A DNA stretch of 64,000 nucleotides, taken from positions 62,001-126,000 of the forward strand of contig NZ_MPHK01000008.1 of the NCBI RefSeq assembly GCF_001957135.1, written 5' to 3'. Below are positions 49,130 to 58,535 of this stretch, piece after piece. The stretch's first letter is position 1. Each line of letters opens with the position of its first letter. A model generated the notes under the pieces. It did not search any database and was not told where the DNA came from. It was given only the letters and a program-made list of their open reading frames with translations. This DNA comes from Shewanella sp. UCD-KL21. Lineage in GTDB: Bacteria > Pseudomonadota > Gammaproteobacteria > Enterobacterales > Shewanellaceae. The position numbers and the translations under genes were made by a program.

Positions 49130-50152
49130 ATGGAAAGGCAAACCATTTTAGTGGTCGATGATACCGCTGAAAATATCGATGTGTTAGCCGGTGTATTAAA
49201 ATCTGACTATCAGATTAAAATTGCCAAGAACGGCGAACTCGCGTTAAAAATTGCTAAGGCAATGACATTAGACCTCATTTTGCTCGACATTATGATGCCC
49301 GGTATTGACGGTTTTGAAGTTTGCAGGCAATTGAAACAAGATAAACGCACCCGGCACATTCCGATTATTTTTGTTACCGCAAAAATATCTGCGGCAGATG
49401 AATTAAAAGGGCTCGAGTTAGGGGCGGCAGATTACATCACCAAACCTTTTAATCCCCCCATAGTGCTTAGGCGAGTGCAAACCCAGTTAGCCTTAACCAG
49501 CCAAAGCCGCTTGTTGGCCTTACAAGTAAGGCAAAAAACAGCTGAAATTGCCCAAAATCAATTGAACGTGATCCGCCGTTTAGGGCGCGCTGCTGAATAT
49601 AAAGATAACGAAACCGGCATGCATGTTATCCGCATGAGTTATTACACCCATATATTGGCCCTTGCAGCAGGGTTAAGCGAAGACGATGCAGAGCTGCTAA
49701 TGCACGCGGCGCCCATGCATGATGTGGGCAAAATTGGCATATCGGATGCCATCTTAAAAAAAACCGATAAGTTAGATTTTGACGAATTTGAACAAATGAA
49801 AAAGCACTGTGAAATCGGCGCTGAAATTCTAGGTGAGCAAGACTCTGAATTAATGGATGTAGCGCAAATCATCGCCTTAACTCATCATGAAAAGTGGGAT
49901 GGCAGTGGTTACCCCAATGGTTTAAGCGGTGAAGATATTCCGCTTTATGGCCGTATTGTGGCGGTGGCAGATGTGTTTGATGCGCTCACCAGTAAGCGTC
50001 CTTACAAAGAGGCGTGGCCCGTTGAAAAAGCCCTTGAATTACTTGAAAAAGAAGCTGGAACACACTTTGATCCACAGCTTGTGCCACTTTTTGTTGAAAA
50101 ATTAGATCAAATTCTTGAAATAAAGGCTAAATTTAATGAAAGCGATAAATAA
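49130..50152 (+). CDS. response regulator with HD-GYP phosphodiesterase domain
   Basis: The 340-residue protein has an N-terminal REC domain (phospho-acceptor Asp53 in LLDIMMPGIDG, switch Lys in ITKPF), a linker helix, and a C-terminal HD-GYP domain with HD in APMHDVGKIG, HHEKWDGSGYP and the DVFDALTSKRPYKEAW segment. Such RpfG-like proteins hydrolyse cyclic-di-GMP. Key metal-ligand His and Asp residues are present, so activity is expected. The upstream hybrid kinase is the probable signal source. GGAG lies 8 nt before the ATG. Confidence 0.93.
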   Translation: MERQTILVVDDTAENIDVLAGVLKSDYQIKIAKNGELALKIAKAMTLDLILLDIMMPGIDGFEVCRQLKQDKRTRHIPIIFVTAKISAADELKGLELGAADYITKPFNPPIVLRRVQTQLALTSQSRLLALQVRQKTAEIAQNQLNVIRRLGRAAEYKDNETGMHVIRMSYYTHILALAAGLSEDDAELLMHAAPMHDVGKIGISDAILKKTDKLDFDEFEQMKKHCEIGAEILGEQDSELMDVAQIIALTHHEKWDGSGYPNGLSGEDIPLYGRIVAVADVFDALTSKRPYKEAWPVEKALELLEKEAGTHFDPQLVPLFVEKLDQILEIKAKFNESDK

Positions 50153-50452
50153 TCTCAGTTTAAAAGTTTAGTGACTATGTGAACGAAACTGATGGATTGG
50201 GGATTATTTATCATTATTTTATTATGAATTTAGCGCTATTACCGCCAAAGTTAGGTGGATTCAGAAGCAGTTATTGGCCAACGGAGCCATTTGTGATTTT
50301 CTTCTAACAATAGCGAGTATCATCGGAGTATAACGCGCCTCATATGCTTGAGGTGTTGTTCGTCATAATCATTAAATATTATCGTTAAGTGCTATCGTTA
50401 AATGCTGTCGCTAAATGCATATTGCAATACTTGTTCAACAGAGGAAAAATCA
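50153..50452. other. intergenic region with a 13-bp triple repeat
   Basis: 300 nt between the HD-GYP and SYLF-like genes. Apart from the tandem repeat at 50380-50418, nothing was recognised; a promoter must be present. Confidence 0.5.
50380..50418. repeat. 13-bp tandem repeat (TATCGTTAAGTGC)
   Basis: Three consecutive 13-nt units: TATCGTTAAGTGC, TATCGTTAAATGC, TGTCGCTAAATGC, 35 nt before the SYLF-like gene. Confidence 0.85.
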
Positions 50453-51049
50453 ATGTCTAATACGTTTTTCAGTAAAAAAACGCTGCTTGCTGCGGTAATG
50501 GTTCCTGCACTGTTAACCGGCTGTGCTACAGGTGATACGCCCGAGGCTAAAAAAGCCAATGCCCGCAAAGAAACCCAAGCAGCATTGCAAGAAATTTATG
50601 CTGAGCACAATGAAGCTAAAGCTGCGGTTGCCAACTCTGTGGGATATGTCGTCTGCACTGGCAGTAATAGTTACTTATTTGCATTATCAACTGGTGGCGG
50701 TGTTTGCGTACTCACCTCTAAAGGCCAAAACTCCTATTACCGTTTTGCAACCGGTGGCGTCGGTGCTGGTATTGGCTGGAAGCAAATGGCATTCGTGCAA
50801 GCATTTATGAATAATAATGCTATGACACGTTTTAAAGAGTCAGGCTATGAAGGCCAAGCTCAAGCAGAAGCGAGCGCTAAGTATGAAGACAGTGGCGATC
50901 AAGCTTCAGCTAACCAATCAGTTGATGTAACTGGTGTAAAAACCTATCAAGTTAACTTAATGGGCGCAGCAGCTCAGGCAACCGTACAAGGTTATAAGTA
51001 TTGGGAAACCGATTTTTCTGATGATTTCATGGAAAATAGTGAAGACTAA
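50453..51049 (+). CDS. SYLF/YSC84-like lipoprotein
   Basis: The 198-residue lipoprotein has lipobox LTGC (Cys about 25, then ATGD). GAGG upstream supports ATG 50453 rather than an earlier frame start. The mature part, with GYVVCTGSNSY, GGGVCVLTSK, GGVGAGIGWKQM and an Ala/Ser-rich central helix, looks like the glycine-rich beta core of the SYLF (YSC84) lipid-binding family. The match is by pattern and not certain. The role is unknown; envelope stress or lipid binding is a guess. It ends at an intrinsic terminator. Confidence 0.7.
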   Translation: MSNTFFSKKTLLAAVMVPALLTGCATGDTPEAKKANARKETQAALQEIYAEHNEAKAAVANSVGYVVCTGSNSYLFALSTGGGVCVLTSKGQNSYYRFATGGVGAGIGWKQMAFVQAFMNNNAMTRFKESGYEGQAQAEASAKYEDSGDQASANQSVDVTGVKTYQVNLMGAAAQATVQGYKYWETDFSDDFMENSED

Positions 51050-51082
51050 TTTTTCCTAATGGGCTGATGCTCGAATAAATTT

Positions 51083-51113
51083 AAAGCCGTAGCAGGCAAC
51101 TGCTGCGGTTTTT
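51083..51113 (+). terminator. rho-independent terminator
   Basis: CCGTAGCAG / CTGCTGCGG (one G-T pair), loop GCAA, tail TTTTTG. 34 nt after the SYLF-like gene. Confidence 0.85.
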
Positions 51114-51311
51114 GTTGGTGTTATCTTTGTACATCGCAATAGTCTAATAATTAACCGTCGACAGCGGTTAGTTGTTAGTGTTGCATAAGGAGTGAACAAT
51201 TATGCCATTATTGTGGTTAATATTGCTTTGCGATACTCGTTCAATAGGCTAAATTACAACGGTAAGGATATGATAAAAATTCAGGAAGAATACGCTTAAG
51301 GTGGGTTGAAG

Positions 51312-51956
51312 TTGATTTCAGTATATTTAGTTGATGATCATGAGCTAGTGAGAACCGGTATTCGACGTTTATTGGAAGATGAGCGTGGTATAAAAGTGGT
51401 TGGCGAAGCGCCGGATGGCGAAACCGCCGTGCAGTGGTCACGTCAAAATGAAGCCGATGTTATTTTGATGGATATGAACATGCCCGGTATGGGCGGTTTA
51501 GAAGCGACCCGTAAAATTTTACGCTATCAACCTGAAGCTAAAATCATAGTATTAACCGTACAAACTGAAGACCCTTTTCCTACCAAAGTCATGCAAGCTG
51601 GCGCGTCTGGTTATTTAACCAAAGGGGCAACACAGCCTGAGGTATTAAGAGCCATTCAGCAGGTATCTCGGGGGCAACGCTATTTATCTCCAGAGATTGC
51701 CCAGCAAATGGCCTTGAGTCAGTTTAGTCACACAGACGAAAACCCTTTTAGCAGCCTGTCAGAACGTGAGCTTCAAATCATGTTGATGATCACCAATGGT
51801 GAAAAGGTCAACGATATCTCTGAAAAGCTCAATTTAAGCCCGAAAACAGTCAACAGTTATCGCTATCGCCTATTTGCCAAATTAAATATTGGTGGTGATG
51901 TAGAGTTGACCCGTTTGGCGATTCGCTACAAAATGCTTGATGCCAGTTCTTTTTAG
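51312..51956 (+). CDS. uvrY: response regulator UvrY (GacA/SirA)
   Basis: The 214-residue NarL-type regulator is the partner of BarA/GacS, which controls CsrB-type small RNAs. The REC domain has Asp54 (ILMDMNMPG) and Lys in YLTKGA; the C-terminal LuxR helix-turn-helix is LSERELQIM...SPKTVNSYRYR. The start appears to be TTG at 51312 (MISVYLVDDHE), with AAGGTG 8 nt upstream; another TTG at 51306 is too close to that site. A rare start implies restrained translation. It lies in the conserved order uvrY-uvrC-pgsA. Confidence 0.93.
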   Translation: MISVYLVDDHELVRTGIRRLLEDERGIKVVGEAPDGETAVQWSRQNEADVILMDMNMPGMGGLEATRKILRYQPEAKIIVLTVQTEDPFPTKVMQAGASGYLTKGATQPEVLRAIQQVSRGQRYLSPEIAQQMALSQFSHTDENPFSSLSERELQIMLMITNGEKVNDISEKLNLSPKTVNSYRYRLFAKLNIGGDVELTRLAIRYKMLDASSF

Positions 51957-52007
51957 TTAATAGGTGTTGAATCAAACTGGTATTTCACACCTATTTTAGG
52001 ATAGTTG

Positions 52008-53840
52008 ATGCCATCTCGTTTTAATCCAAAGTTATTTCTCAAGAATGTTTCTTCTTCGCCTGGTGTTTATCGGATGTACGATGACAAGGGCGAAGTCATT
52101 TATGTTGGTAAAGCAAAAGATCTTAAAAAGCGCTTATCATCTTATTTTAGAGCCAATATTCCCCATGTAAAAACTCAAGCATTAGTGGCACGCATTGCCA
52201 ATATTGATGTCACTTTGACCCACAGTGAAACCGACGCGTTACTGCTCGAAAATGATTACATCAAGCAATACATGCCCAAATACAATGTATTGCTGCGTGA
52301 TGATAAATCTTATCCTTACATTTTGCTCAGTGGCCATAAGCATCCTCGACTCGCTTATCATCGTGGCCCTAAGCGTGAAAAAGGCCATTATTTTGGCCCA
52401 TATCCAAATGGTGGTGCTGTTAGAGAAAGCTTACATCTGATGCAAAAGCTGTTTCCCATTCGTCAGTGTGATGATCTTTATTATAAGTCGCGCTCTCGAC
52501 CTTGCTTGCAGTATCAATTAGATCGCTGCAGTGCCCCCTGTGTTGGCCGCGTAAGCGATGATGAATATGCCGAGCAAGTGAAATTAGCCAGCCTGTTTTT
52601 AAAAGGCAAAGATCAACAAGTGATCAGTGAGCTAGTGGTGAAGATGGATAAGGCTGCCAATGAGCTAGAGTACGAACATGCAGCGCAATTTCGCGATCAA
52701 ATCACCGCCCTAAGGCGAGTGGCTGAGCAGCAAGAAGTGTCTAATCACAAAGGCGATATGGACGTGATAGGGGTACATTACGCATCAGGTATCGTTTGTT
52801 TTCATTTATTATTTATTCGAGATGGAAAAATCTTTGGCAGTCGCAGCTATTATCCAACTGTGCCAGCACAAACTGAGCTTGAAGAAGTGCTCGTCTCTTT
52901 TATGGGGCAGTTTTATTTAAATGCCGACATCCAGCGCACAATTCCTAAAGAAGTATTATTAAGCCACTCCTTTGAAGAACTCGCGACACTGCAACAGACT
53001 ATTTCAGCAGCCTTGGAGCGTAAGTTTGAAATCAAAACACATGTTAGAGGTGAGCGAGCAAACTTCTTACGCCTAGCACTAACCAATGCCACCAATGCGG
53101 TTAATACGCGCCTGTCTCACAAAAATACCGTTGAGCAGCGCTTTCAATTATTAGAAGAAGCATTAGAGCTAGGTCACCCAATCCAGCGGATGGAATGTTT
53201 TGATATCAGCCATACCATGGGCGAAAGTACCGTTGCCTCTTGTGTAGTGTTTAACCGTGAGGGGCCCCACAAGTCCGATTATCGCCGCTACAATATTAAT
53301 GGCATTACCGGTGGTGATGACTATGCCGCCATGGAGCAAGCACTCAGCCGCCGATTTGATAAAATTGATAACAAGGGTAAAGTGCCAGATATTGTATTTA
53401 TTGATGGTGGCTTAGGCCAGTTACGTATTGCGCAGCAAATAGTAGATGAAAAATGTGTGCATTTAGATAATGCGCCTTTACTGATCGGGGTAACGAAAGG
53501 CGAAGGGCGTAAAGCAGGGCTTGAAACCTTTGTGTTTGGTGGCTCAGAAGATACCTTTGAATTACCCAGTGATTCACCAGCATTTCATTTAATTTTGCAT
53601 ATCCGTGATGAGTCCCACCGCTTTGCAATTACAGGCCATAGAAATAAGCGCCAGAAAACCCGAAATACATCGACGTTAGAATCCATTGCAGGTGTGGGGC
53701 CTAAACGGCGCAAACTATTGTTACAACATTTGGGCGGTATTCAAGAAGTGAAGGGCGCAAGTGTCGCTGAATTAACAAAAGTTCCTGGAATTAGCCTAGA
53801 AATGGCACAAACAATCCATGATGCATTGCGAGGGGGATAA
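52008..53840 (+). CDS. uvrC: UvrC, excinuclease ABC subunit C
   Basis: The 610-residue nuclease makes the two incisions of nucleotide-excision repair. The GIY-YIG domain ([25 protein letters not shown]) is N-terminal, followed by a Cys cluster ([13 protein letters not shown]), a UVR motif at about 205-240, the RNase H-like endonuclease domain ([23 protein letters not shown]) and a C-terminal (HhH)2 domain. AGGA 6 nt upstream supports ATG 52008 over TTG 52005. pgsA follows 45 nt downstream. Confidence 0.97.
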   Translation: MPSRFNPKLFLKNVSSSPGVYRMYDDKGEVIYVGKAKDLKKRLSSYFRANIPHVKTQALVARIANIDVTLTHSETDALLLENDYIKQYMPKYNVLLRDDKSYPYILLSGHKHPRLAYHRGPKREKGHYFGPYPNGGAVRESLHLMQKLFPIRQCDDLYYKSRSRPCLQYQLDRCSAPCVGRVSDDEYAEQVKLASLFLKGKDQQVISELVVKMDKAANELEYEHAAQFRDQITALRRVAEQQEVSNHKGDMDVIGVHYASGIVCFHLLFIRDGKIFGSRSYYPTVPAQTELEEVLVSFMGQFYLNADIQRTIPKEVLLSHSFEELATLQQTISAALERKFEIKTHVRGERANFLRLALTNATNAVNTRLSHKNTVEQRFQLLEEALELGHPIQRMECFDISHTMGESTVASCVVFNREGPHKSDYRRYNINGITGGDDYAAMEQALSRRFDKIDNKGKVPDIVFIDGGLGQLRIAQQIVDEKCVHLDNAPLLIGVTKGEGRKAGLETFVFGGSEDTFELPSDSPAFHLILHIRDESHRFAITGHRNKRQKTRNTSTLESIAGVGPKRRKLLLQHLGGIQEVKGASVAELTKVPGISLEMAQTIHDALRGG

Positions 53841-53885
53841 AATTAAGGCAAGATTGGCGCTGCTTCTGACTATTTGGTTTCGTTC

Positions 53886-54434
53886 ATGCCTTTTAATTTA
53901 CCTATAGCATTAACTTTATTTCGGCTTGTTTTATTGCCGGTATTTGTTGTTGTGTTTTATCTTCCCTATTCGTGGGCCCCTTTTGCTTCGGCATTTATTT
54001 TTTGGCTTGCTGCGGTAACTGATGCGTTAGACGGTTATGCGGCGCGAAAATTAAAGCAGTCGACTCGCTTTGGTGCTTTTCTTGACCCGGTTGCCGATAA
54101 AATAATGGTGACCACGGCGTTAGTATTGCTAGTGCAGCAAAATGATAATATTTATCTAACCTTAGCGGCATTATTCATGATCGGCCGAGAAATTGTGATC
54201 TCTGCGCTACGTGAATGGATGGCAGAAATCGGTAAACGCGGTGTTGTCGCAGTATCATGGATTGGCAAATACAAAACGGCGGCGCAAATGGCGGCGATTG
54301 TTGGTTTGATCTGGCAGCCGAATGAATTTTTGACCGATGTGGCTTATGGCTTGTTTTATATTGCTGCAGTGCTGACTTTCTGGTCGATGATGAGCTATAT
54401 TTCAGCAGCATGGAAAGACTTAACGGCTGAGTAG
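53886..54434 (+). CDS. pgsA: PgsA, phosphatidylglycerophosphate synthase
   Basis: CDP-diacylglycerol--glycerol-3-phosphate 3-phosphatidyltransferase, the committed step of acidic phospholipid synthesis in the inner membrane. The 182-residue protein has the CDP-alcohol phosphatidyltransferase motif [20 protein letters not shown] with DPVADK, and about four to five helices. ATG 53886 (MPFNLPIAL) aligns with the family start; the longer frame begins at TTG. It lies downstream of uvrC as in E. coli and is followed by tRNA genes. Confidence 0.96.
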   Translation: MPFNLPIALTLFRLVLLPVFVVVFYLPYSWAPFASAFIFWLAAVTDALDGYAARKLKQSTRFGAFLDPVADKIMVTTALVLLVQQNDNIYLTLAALFMIGREIVISALREWMAEIGKRGVVAVSWIGKYKTAAQMAAIVGLIWQPNEFLTDVAYGLFYIAAVLTFWSMMSYISAAWKDLTAE

Positions 54435-54496
54435 CGCAATAAAACTTCAATAAGTTTATTTAGTGTTCACTCAGTTAATTTTGTTGAAAACAGCAA

Positions 54497-54524
54497 TTGA
54501 CACCGACACTGAAATCGGTAGAAT
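54497..54524 (+). promoter_or_regulatory. strong promoter of the tRNA-Gly-Cys-Leu operon
   Basis: TTGACA (54497-54502), 16-nt spacer, TAGAAT (54519-54524), followed by the GC-rich discriminator GCACCCCCG. Typical of stable-RNA promoters under growth-rate control. Confidence 0.85.
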
Positions 54525-54617
54525 GCACCCCCGTAGACAAGGATGCTTCGGCTTATAACCAAAAGGTTTGAGCTACAAGACATCAGGTTTATTTGAAAAG
54601 ATAAACAAATGATTTAC

Positions 54618-54693
54618 GCGACATTAGCTCAGTTGGTAGAGCGATACCTTGCCAAGGTATAGGTCATCGGTTCGAACCCGATATGTCGCTCCA
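54618..54693 (+). tRNA. tRNA-Gly (GCC)
   Basis: 76 nt with CCA; anticodon GCC in TTGCCAA, acceptor GCGACAT / ATGTCGC. First of three, in the same order as E. coli glyW-cysT-leuZ. Confidence 0.97.
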
Positions 54694-54708
54694 AATCATG
54701 TTTATATC

Positions 54709-54782
54709 GGCGCGATGGCAGAATGGCTATGCTGCGGATTGCAAATCCGTCGACCTCGGTTCGACTCCGGGTCGCGCCTCCA
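54709..54782 (+). tRNA. tRNA-Cys (GCA)
   Basis: 74 nt with CCA; anticodon GCA in TTGCAAA. Confidence 0.97.
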
Positions 54783-54827
54783 CAAATTTTGTTTAGTTGT
54801 TATGTTAACAATTAAAACAACACTTAT

Positions 54828-54913
54828 GCCCGAGTGGTGGAATCGGTAGACACAAGGGATTTAAAATCCCTCGCTTAATAGGCGTGCCAGTTCAAGTCTG
54901 GCCTCGGGTACCA
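54828..54913 (+). tRNA. tRNA-Leu (TAA), copy 1
   Basis: 86-nt class II tRNA with CCA; anticodon TAA in TTTAAAA. Identical to the copy at 58536, and the identity continues into the terminator that follows. Confidence 0.97.
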
Positions 54914-54953
54914 TCATTTACATACGACTTTTAGTATTAAAGAGTATGGTGCG

Positions 54954-54984
54954 AAAAAGCCTCAACATTAGTTGGGGCTTTTTT
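54954..54984 (+). terminator. rho-independent terminator of the tRNA operon
   Basis: AAAAAGCCTCAAC / GTTGGGGCTTTTTT hairpin, followed by GTGTCTGAAATTT, a sequence that recurs after each terminator at the second tRNA-Leu locus. Confidence 0.85.
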
Positions 54985-55020
54985 GTGTCTGAAATTTGTT
55001 GTAATGAAAAGTTCTATTAG

Positions 55021-55067
55021 AAAATCCCTCGTCGTTTTTAAATACGGCGTGCCAGTTCAAGTCTGGC
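55021..55067 (+). pseudogene. tRNA-Leu 3' remnant, locus 1
   Basis: AAAATCCCTCG matches the 3' anticodon-stem side of the tRNA-Leu gene, and GGCGTGCCAGTTCAAGTCTG its T arm. The variable arm between them is replaced and the 5' half and acceptor end are missing. It abuts the stop codon of the SGNH hydrolase gene. Confidence 0.75.
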
Positions 55068-55781
55068 TTACACTTTTGCTTTGATCATTTCGCTCGCCTG
55101 TTGTCCCCAGTGGGCATAAATAACCTCACTGGGATGAAAACCGTCAATGGCCATTGGCGCGTCTGCTAGCGTCTGTTCCATATTAAGTTGTTCGCATGGC
55201 AGTGAGCTGGTGGTCACCCAATTAGAAAGAGCGAGATTGAACTCTCGACACCTTGCACCTAAAAACCACCTAAAAGGCTGCGGTAGCGCTGGAAATCTAT
55301 CCATTGGAGGCACATTGGTTATGATAATTTGTGTGCTACCTAGCTCTGCCGTGATTAATGCACACAATTCACTTAATTGCTGCACCCATGTTTTTGCCGA
55401 TATTGGGCTTAACACATCATTTACGCCTAGGGAGATCACAATAGCATCAGCTTGTGGTAGTCGATTTTGACGGAGCAGATGTTTGACTTGATTAAGACAA
55501 TTTTGGGTGCTGTAACCACTTTGGGCAACCAGCTGCCAATTGAGCTGGTAATCTGCCGATAACCGTTTAACCATGTTTCCTGCGAGTGCTTGTTGCTGGT
55601 GGTTAACTCCAACACCAGCAGCTGCAGAGTCACCTATGATCAATAAAGACAATTGTGGCGTAAGGCATGAAGCATTCGCGCGCTCGCCGCTTGGCTCTGG
55701 TAGTTTAACAGTGGTTTTTTTTACCCAAATCGCCTGAACTAAATAAATAGGCCATAAAAATATTAGTGTTAGATAGTGCAA
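55068..55781 (-). CDS. SGNH/GDSL-type hydrolase
   Basis: The 237-residue protein has an N-terminal hydrophobic segment (about 1-20, signal or anchor), then GDSL block I LLIIGDSAAAGVGV (catalytic Ser), the block III Asn in VISLGVNDVLSP, and block V DGFHPSEVIYAHWG with the Asp/His pair. It is an esterase, lipase or acyl hydrolase of unknown substrate. Its stop codon lies directly beside a tRNA-Leu remnant, so the gene end borders a rearranged site. The yqfB-like gene is divided from it by 27 nt on the same strand. Confidence 0.88.
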   Translation of the reverse strand: MHYLTLIFLWPIYLVQAIWVKKTTVKLPEPSGERANASCLTPQLSLLIIGDSAAAGVGVNHQQQALAGNMVKRLSADYQLNWQLVAQSGYSTQNCLNQVKHLLRQNRLPQADAIVISLGVNDVLSPISAKTWVQQLSELCALITAELGSTQIIITNVPPMDRFPALPQPFRWFLGARCREFNLALSNWVTTSSLPCEQLNMEQTLADAPMAIDGFHPSEVIYAHWGQQASEMIKAKV

Positions 55782-55808
55782 TGTTACATTCCTTTGTTAT
55801 GCGCTTAT

Positions 55809-56129
55809 TTAAGGGGTTACGACCTTAAATTTGATTTCATAAAGCTGTTCAATCCCCGGATACACTTCCTGTATTAAGGCTTTTAATACTGCCAAGGGCA
55901 TATTTTCTTGCTGAGCATGCAAGTCGGTTAATTGTGTAAATGGCACTGTATTAACCGAAATAACCTTGATGTCGCAAAACCATTTATCTTCCTCAAAGGT
56001 GGACACGGTTAACGTTTCACCTGCAATAAAGTGTGATTCACTGTCATCGCGCAAGGTAATTGTTTTAGCGCCTGACAGAATGTCTGTTTCAAAGCGGCTG
56101 AAAAAAGTGATGCTGTTAAGTGCTGACAT
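55809..56129 (-). CDS. YqfB-type N4-acetylcytidine amidohydrolase (ASCH domain)
   Basis: The 106-residue ASCH-fold protein is close to E. coli YqfB along its whole length: ITFFSRFETDILSGAKTITL, RDDSESHF, HAQQENMPL and a YPG-Y.IKF end. YqfB hydrolyses N4-acetylcytidine nucleosides to cytidine. Thr, Lys and Glu residues in KTITLRDDSESHF correspond to the catalytic region. Probably cotranscribed with the SGNH gene. Confidence 0.88.
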   Translation of the reverse strand: MSALNSITFFSRFETDILSGAKTITLRDDSESHFIAGETLTVSTFEEDKWFCDIKVISVNTVPFTQLTDLHAQQENMPLAVLKALIQEVYPGIEQLYEIKFKVVTP

Positions 56130-56269
56130 AGTGGCTTTGAGCCTTTATTAATTGAAGGTTTATTGTGCGTTATAGTAAATCAGTTTACTGAGGTTTGCCT
56201 TAACTTGTTTATCGGTTTGGCTTATCATGAGCGCCATTTCGGCTTACTGCTTATTTTAGGATATTTCCA

Positions 56270-57649
56270 TTGCATACTTTGGCTCAATTACAGTCTGGTG
56301 AATTACACCAAAACAAGATAACACGATTACAAATAGCTGAAGGGTTAACCAGCTTTCCCATGGAAATTATTGCGCTCGCAGATTCCCTTGAAGTGCTTGA
56401 TTTGTCGAACAACCGTTTATCATCGCTACCTGATGAGTTTGAGCAGTTGCAACAGCTTAAAATTTTGTTCCTCTCGTTTAATTGTTTTACTGACATCCCA
56501 GCTGTCATTGCCAAATGCCCAAAGCTTGAAATGATCGGTTTTAAAGCTAATCAAATAACCACAGTTGCCGAAGACTGTTTTCCTGTCGATACCCGCTGGT
56601 TAATTCTCACTGACAATAACATTGCCCAATTACCTCAATCCATTGGTAAGCTGCATCGACTTAAGAAGTTTGCCATGGCAGGCAATAAGCTCAGCAATTT
56701 GCCGCAATCAATGAGTCAATGTACCTCACTCGAACTATTGCGTATTTCAGCCAATGAATTGACGGATATTCCCGATTGGTTATTCAAGCTGCCCAATTTA
56801 GCTTGGTTGGCATTTAGTGGTAACCCTATAACAGCGCCTGTTATCAATAGTGATGACGCTGCTGTTAATAGCGGTTGTGGGTTAACGCCAATGGCGCAGT
56901 TATCATTAGGGGAGCAATTAGGCCAAGGCGCTTCAGGGGTGATTTATCAAGCACAATGGCAGCAAGACTCAGGCACAGCACTGGACGTAGCGGTAAAAAT
57001 GTTCAGAGGTGCGGTGACATCAGATGGTTACCCAAAAGATGAATTACATTGCTGTTTACAAGCAGGCTTCCATCCTAATTTAATTGGTGTGCTTGGCTTT
57101 ATTGCTGAGGCTGACAATCTTGGTTTAGTCATGGAGCTCATCCCTCAGCGTTATTACAATTTGGGCTTACCGCCGTCACTGGAAACCTGTACTCGCGATA
57201 CCTTCTGTGATGACATGGAGATATCCTTAAAGCAAATCGTCACCGTCATGAGTAGTATGGCAGCGGCGTTAGCTCATTTACATCAACACAAAGTCAGTCA
57301 TGGCGATATATACGCTCACAACACCATGATTGATAGTGATGCCAATATGCTATTTGGTGATTTTGGCGCCGCAACGGACTTGTCTGCGTTATCAGCAGTG
57401 CAAGCAGGGTTTATGCAAGCCATTGAGGTTAGAGCATTAGGTAATATGCTCGATGACGTATTGGGGCATTTTAATGAACTCACAGCCCATGATGATAACC
57501 AGCTAAGGTTAGCAACTGCAGATAGTCAGATTATTAGTCAATTAAGCCAAATAGTGTCTAGTTGTTTGCAGGCTGACGTAGCAATGCGACCTCAGTTTAG
57601 TGATATCCAGCAGCAATTAGCCACCATTGAACGGCAGTTATTGAATTAA
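56270..57649 (+). CDS. leucine-rich repeat protein kinase
   Basis: The 459-residue protein starts at TTG, with AGGA about 8 nt upstream. Residues 1-200 hold about seven leucine-rich repeats (LEVLDLSNNRLSSLPDEF and others). Residues about 215-455 form a eukaryote-like kinase: glycine loop GQGASGVIY, Lys243 in VAVKMF, Asp346 in HGDIYAHN (HGD instead of HRD) and Asp364 in FGDFGAA, so it should be active. No signal or membrane segment is visible. LRR kinases of this type occur in several gammaproteobacteria; targets are unknown. It lies between the two tRNA-Leu copies. Confidence 0.88.
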   Translation: MHTLAQLQSGELHQNKITRLQIAEGLTSFPMEIIALADSLEVLDLSNNRLSSLPDEFEQLQQLKILFLSFNCFTDIPAVIAKCPKLEMIGFKANQITTVAEDCFPVDTRWLILTDNNIAQLPQSIGKLHRLKKFAMAGNKLSNLPQSMSQCTSLELLRISANELTDIPDWLFKLPNLAWLAFSGNPITAPVINSDDAAVNSGCGLTPMAQLSLGEQLGQGASGVIYQAQWQQDSGTALDVAVKMFRGAVTSDGYPKDELHCCLQAGFHPNLIGVLGFIAEADNLGLVMELIPQRYYNLGLPPSLETCTRDTFCDDMEISLKQIVTVMSSMAAALAHLHQHKVSHGDIYAHNTMIDSDANMLFGDFGAATDLSALSAVQAGFMQAIEVRALGNMLDDVLGHFNELTAHDDNQLRLATADSQIISQLSQIVSSCLQADVAMRPQFSDIQQQLATIERQLLN

Positions 57650-57745
57650 CAATCGCCGCTTATATTGAGGTCTCAGCTTACGTTTAAACTCAAGTTTAGC
57701 TTTAGGCCCAGAGAGTAAAACTTATAAATAGGATAGGGGAGCGTT

Positions 57746-58333
57746 ATGCCAGCAGCTTCATTAACGTCGTTAGTTGCACAGGTGCGGCAATGCCAACTTT
57801 GCCAGCATGCGTTGCCCTATGGCGTTAATCCTGTGATTCAAATTAATCAGCACGCGCGCATTCTCATTGCCGGACAAGCACCAGGCCTTGCAGTACATAA
57901 GTCTGGCATCCCGTTTGATGATAAAAGCGGTGACAGGTTGCGAGATTGGTTAGGCATCGACAAACACACCTTCTACGACCCTGAACAAGTTGCAATTTTA
58001 CCCATGGGCTTTTGTTACCCCGGAAAAGGAAAAAGTGGTGATTTAGCGCCAATGAAAATTTGCGCCCAAACGTGGCGGCAAGCTTTACTGAATCACTTAA
58101 CCGATGTGAAGTTAACTTTGCTTATCGGCAAGTATGCTCAAGACTATCATTTGCCAAACAGGCAACAAACGCTGACAGAAACGGTTAAACATTGGCGTAA
58201 TTTACCTGCGGGCACCATTGCATTACCTCATCCAAGTCCTCGCAACAATATTTGGTTAGCAAAAAATCCATGGTTTGCTGAAGATTTATTGCCAGTATTA
58301 CAATCGACAGTGCAGAATATTTTGCGGGCTTAA
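57746..58333 (+). CDS. uracil-DNA glycosylase family protein
   Basis: The 195-residue protein has the UDG-superfamily motif 1 GQAPGLAVHKSGIPFDD and motif 3 HPSPRN. Cys16-x2-Cys19 and Cys90-x15-Cys106 have the spacing of the four iron-sulfur cluster ligands in families 4/5. A GQAPG motif rather than GEAPG or GQDPY leaves its exact base specificity open. Probably a DNA-repair glycosylase. GGGGAG lies about 6 nt before the ATG. Confidence 0.85.
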   Translation: MPAASLTSLVAQVRQCQLCQHALPYGVNPVIQINQHARILIAGQAPGLAVHKSGIPFDDKSGDRLRDWLGIDKHTFYDPEQVAILPMGFCYPGKGKSGDLAPMKICAQTWRQALLNHLTDVKLTLLIGKYAQDYHLPNRQQTLTETVKHWRNLPAGTIALPHPSPRNNIWLAKNPWFAEDLLPVLQSTVQNILRA

Positions 58334-58481
58334 GTAAAATATTTAATTGAAAGGGCTAATTTAGCTATGTTTTTAGACGAATTGATTGCAAAGTCAGCAC
58401 TTGAACAATAAGTTGCATTTTTTTATTGATCCATTCTGAAAAACCAGTAAAGTATGCACCAAGTTCAGCGGCAGCAAGCAA

Positions 58482-58509
58482 TTGCGCTAATTGACATAGA
58501 TTCTATAAC
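58482..58509 (+). promoter_or_regulatory. possible promoter of the second tRNA-Leu
   Basis: TTGCGC (58482-58487), 16-nt spacer and TATAAC (58504-58509), putting the start about 20 nt before the tRNA. TTGACA at 58491 is nearby but has no well-spaced -10. Confidence 0.45.
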
Positions 58510-58535
58510 TTGTTTCGACGAGTTATCACAAGTTT

